NCBI GenBank assembly: GCA_003427395.1
Contig: BFEA01000357.1
Coordinates: forward strand, 1,610,151-1,640,659
Direction: 5' to 3'
From: Chara braunii
Lineage: Eukaryota; Streptophyta; Charophyceae; Charales; Characeae
Length of the DNA: 30,509 nucleotides
The notes beneath the pieces were generated by a model. That model made no database searches and was not told the DNA's origin. It saw only the letters and a list, made by a program, of their open reading frames with translations. The position numbers and the translations under genes were made by a program. Shown piece by piece: positions 28,864 through 30,509 of this stretch (position 1 is its first letter; each line of letters opens with the position of its first letter).

Positions 28864-29716
28864 CAGTCCGATCTTCATCCTTCTCTTTCCTTCTCGTTTG
28901 AGCCTCTTCCAGTCCCTCTTATCAATCCTAGGCATTGGCGGCTGTGCCACGAAACTTATAACGAGTTGTCCTTCTGCTTGGCCCGAGTACGGGTAACGTG
29001 GACGCGGACCAGCGAGCATCCTGCTTGGATCGAGCGTGTGGAACTGCTGATCATATAGGCTTGGAGGACTAACGTGGAGGGCGATCTCCTTGGCTTTCTC
29101 TTTGGATCGGTACAGCCGAGGCGCCGCCAGTTGATTGCGCAAGAGCTCATCGCGCCGATCGTGCACGCGGGTAACGTGGACGCGGACCAGCGAGCATCCT
29201 GCGTGGATCGAGCGTGTGGAACTGCTGATCATACAGGCTTGGAGGACTAACGTGGAGGGCGATCTCCTTGGCTTTCTCTTTGGATCGGTACAGCCGGGGC
29301 GCCGCCAGTTGATTGCGCAGGAGTTCATCGCGCCGATGGTGCAGCTGGCGGATGATCTCTCGCCCAACATCTATTCGCAAAGTGACGACAGTCCTGCTCC
29401 GCATGTTCTCGAGTGGTCATTGGATCCGTACCTTCAGTGGACTGCGTGCTTGGAGGAGCCCAGGGACGAAGATATGCTGCCGTCGCAGCAGGAATATCTG
29501 AAGCCGTACGATATCATCCCTCACGCCTTTTATCCGAGGAAGGAGGAAGTGGTGATCGACAACGACGACGAAGAGGACGAAGATGAGGAAACATCGGAGG
29601 AGGGAAGCTATAGCGAATATAGCGAGGGTGAGCTGAGCGAAGAAGAAGAGGAGGAAGAAGAAACCGGGTCTGAGTGGGAAGCCTTGCCGGAGGAAGCGAC
29701 GCACACGGCTATGTGA
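28864..29716 (+). pseudogene. Extra ORF downstream of integrase, second part with acidic tail
   Basis: Begins in the frame SDLHPSLSFSFEPLPVPLIN then HWRLCHETYNELSFCLARV, and runs into WIERVELLII, a TAG at about 29056, then AWRTNVEGDLLGFLFGS. A 178-bp tandem duplication shifts the frame by one. The second copy continues as QLIAQEFIAPMVQLADDLSP, LDPYLQWTACLEEPRDED and YDIIPHAFYPRKEE. It ends in a very acidic tail (NDDEEDEDEETSEEGSYSEY, then a Glu run) and TGA at 29714. Cytoplasmic or nuclear by composition; no known domain. I infer it is part of the element because it is collinear, on the same strand and equally decayed. Confidence 0.55.
28991..29346 (+). repeat. 178-bp tandem duplication
   Basis: Copies 28991-29168 and 29169-29346 differ at only a few positions. 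One is TAG in the first copy against CAG in the second. 178 is not a multiple of three, so the duplication itself causes a frameshift. Confidence 0.92.
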
Positions 29717-29718
29717 CA

Positions 29719-29759
29719 CCCGCGGCCTAGGCCGCGGGCATTTCGGCCGCTGCGGCCGA
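29719..29759. repeat. Two perfect GC palindromes right after the last stop codon
   Basis: CCCGCGGCCTAGGCCGCGGG (29719-29738) is a 20-bp perfect palindrome. TCGGCCGC, T, GCGGCCGA (29743-29759) is another with a one-base centre. They start two bases after the TGA at 29714-29716. They might act in transcript end formation or be recombination-prone. Confidence 0.85.
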
Positions 29760-29860
29760 GATTCTCGATCGCGGCCGCGGCCAATGAGGCCCAGTCCGCG
29801 GCCCGATTTTTCAATATTTTTTTTCTCCCCCTAAAAATACGTAAAAAAAAAATAAAACAA
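29760..29860. other. GC-rich to A/T-rich transition
   Basis: More GCGGCC words to about 29805, then T and A runs. No gene. Confidence 0.6.
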
Positions 29861-29901
29861 ATATGGGGGTGTAGGGCTTGAAAAACCCTACACTCCTATA
29901 T
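29861..29901. repeat. Strong 16-bp hairpin with TGTAGGG/CCCTACA arms
   Basis: The left arm 29861-29876 pairs with 29886-29901 over 16 positions, two of them GT wobbles, around a 9-nt loop. The core TGTAGGG..CCCTACA looks like the terminal inverted repeats of an LTR, and the left arm is preceded by purines. No 3' LTR could be confirmed here. Confidence 0.7.
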
Positions 29902-30153
29902 ATTTTTTTTTCGAATCCGACTTTGTTTAAGAGTTTTTAAAAATCAAAAACTAAAATGATTTTCAACAAAATTAAAAAAAATAAAATAAAGAAAAGCAGG
30001 AATTTTTTTTGCCATTTTTTATCATGAGATATATGGTCCCTGAGTACACCTGTATTTTTTTTTGAATTGGATTTTTGTTTTCTGCAGGGAAATGAGGTGT
30101 TTAAAAAAAATAAAGATGCAAAATTTCAAAACAAATTAAAAAAAAAAGGGTTT
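29902..30153. other. A/T-rich tract
   Basis: Runs of T and A with no open frame of note. TTTTCTGCAGGG at about 30078 is acceptor-like but has no context. Confidence 0.7.
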
Positions 30154-30187
30154 GATTGATTGACTGATTGATTGATTGATTGCTTTA

Positions 30188-30229
<42 letters not shown>

Positions 30230-30235
30230 AGATCG
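30154..30235. repeat. GATT microsatellite
   Basis: Two GATT runs separated by GCTTTATTT, ending in GATAGATCGATG. Same motif as 20776-20843, but the sequences around the two arrays differ. Confidence 0.95.
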
Positions 30236-30378
30236 ATGTCGGGTCAGTCCCGATCAGATCAGATCTTCTCTTTGTGCCACGTCATGCCATCTTGTATGTA
30301 TCGGAATGTACATTGCTTGTTGATGCTGCGCTGATCTTGCATGCCCGCACGCGCAAATGGGAGTGTGTGTTGATGCTG
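30236..30378. other. Short unique DNA, no gene
   Basis: Contains two near copies of TTGATGCTG..CTGATCTTG (about 30320 and 30369). Nothing else is recognised. Confidence 0.5.
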
Positions 30379-30386
30379 CTGATCTT

Positions 30387-30480
<94 letters not shown>

Positions 30481-30509
30481 TGGTGTGTGTGTGTGTGTGT
30501 GTGTGTGAG
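30379..30509. repeat. Compound GT/GA higher-order microsatellite
   Basis: GT run, GA run and GTG bridge, repeated two and a half times to the window end. The element TGGTGTGTG marks each new unit. Confidence 0.95.

Noticed and set aside
28525-29370. Long minus-strand open frame of about 281 codons
   Set aside because: It runs antisense to the more protein-like plus-strand ORF, passes through both 178-bp copies in different frames, and shows no motif. It is probably a shadow of GC-rich coding sequence.
20776-30235. GATT arrays at 20776 and 30154 as marks of an LTR pair around the gypsy element
   Set aside because: The sequences on either side of the two arrays do not match, so they are independent microsatellites.

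Overview
This window looks like intergenic, transposon-rich nuclear DNA of a plant-lineage eukaryote. The evidence is two LTR-retrotransposon primer sites matching plant tRNA-Asp and initiator tRNA-Met, a short CCCTAAA (plant-type) telomere-like tract, very dense TTA, GA, GT and AAG microsatellites, and no prokaryotic gene layout. A charophyte alga such as Chara would fit the style of the retroelement proteins, but that is an inference from memory and is not proven here.

Region 1 (1-18830) is best read as one giant LTR retroelement. Bases 1-4999 and 14448-18830 are the same sequence, diverged by about 6% where I counted. Both copies stop at the same GCGCGACA end. In the first copy that end is followed two bases later by a 20-nt perfect complement of the tRNA-Asp 3' end, a classic primer-binding site. 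The left copy is therefore the 5' LTR (its start lies outside the window) and the right copy the 3' LTR, each at least about 4.5-5 kb. The roughly 9-kb interior carries no recognisable gag or pol. It holds tRNA-like sequences, hairpins, microsatellites, a few short open frames of unknown meaning and an array of diverged modules with minus-strand splice-donor-like ends. This resembles a non-autonomous large retrotransposon derivative (LARD).

Three single-N gaps (13991, 14447, 20455) mark contig joins. The one at 14447 is flanked by an exact 95-bp repeat that also begins the window, so this part of the layout is partly an assembly product.

Region 2 (18831-24324) is flanking DNA with degraded coding relics, a near-duplicate of about 223 bp ending in poly(A) on both sides of an N, GATT and CT/CA microsatellites, GC-rich palindromic DNA, one candidate 55-residue signal-peptide-like ORF, and the presumed LTR of a second element.

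Region 3 (24325-29716) is a decayed Ty3/gypsy-type element in plus orientation: initiator-Met-like PBS, gag with a CCHC knuckle, aspartic protease with its catalytic Asp replaced, a connector, integrase core and integrase C-terminal domain. Reverse transcriptase and RNase H are missing. After the integrase comes an extra ORF with a very acidic tail. The element is broken by many stops, frameshifts and two internal duplications. Region 4 (29717-30509) is GC-rich palindromes, an A/T-rich tract with a strong hairpin, a GATT array and a compound GT/GA repeat.

No intact host gene, rRNA, standard tRNA or CRISPR array could be supported. Nothing here is a convincing new defence or metabolic system. 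The most interesting items are the giant-LTR element, the extra acidic ORF downstream of integrase with its ATGA overlap, and the minus-strand module array.
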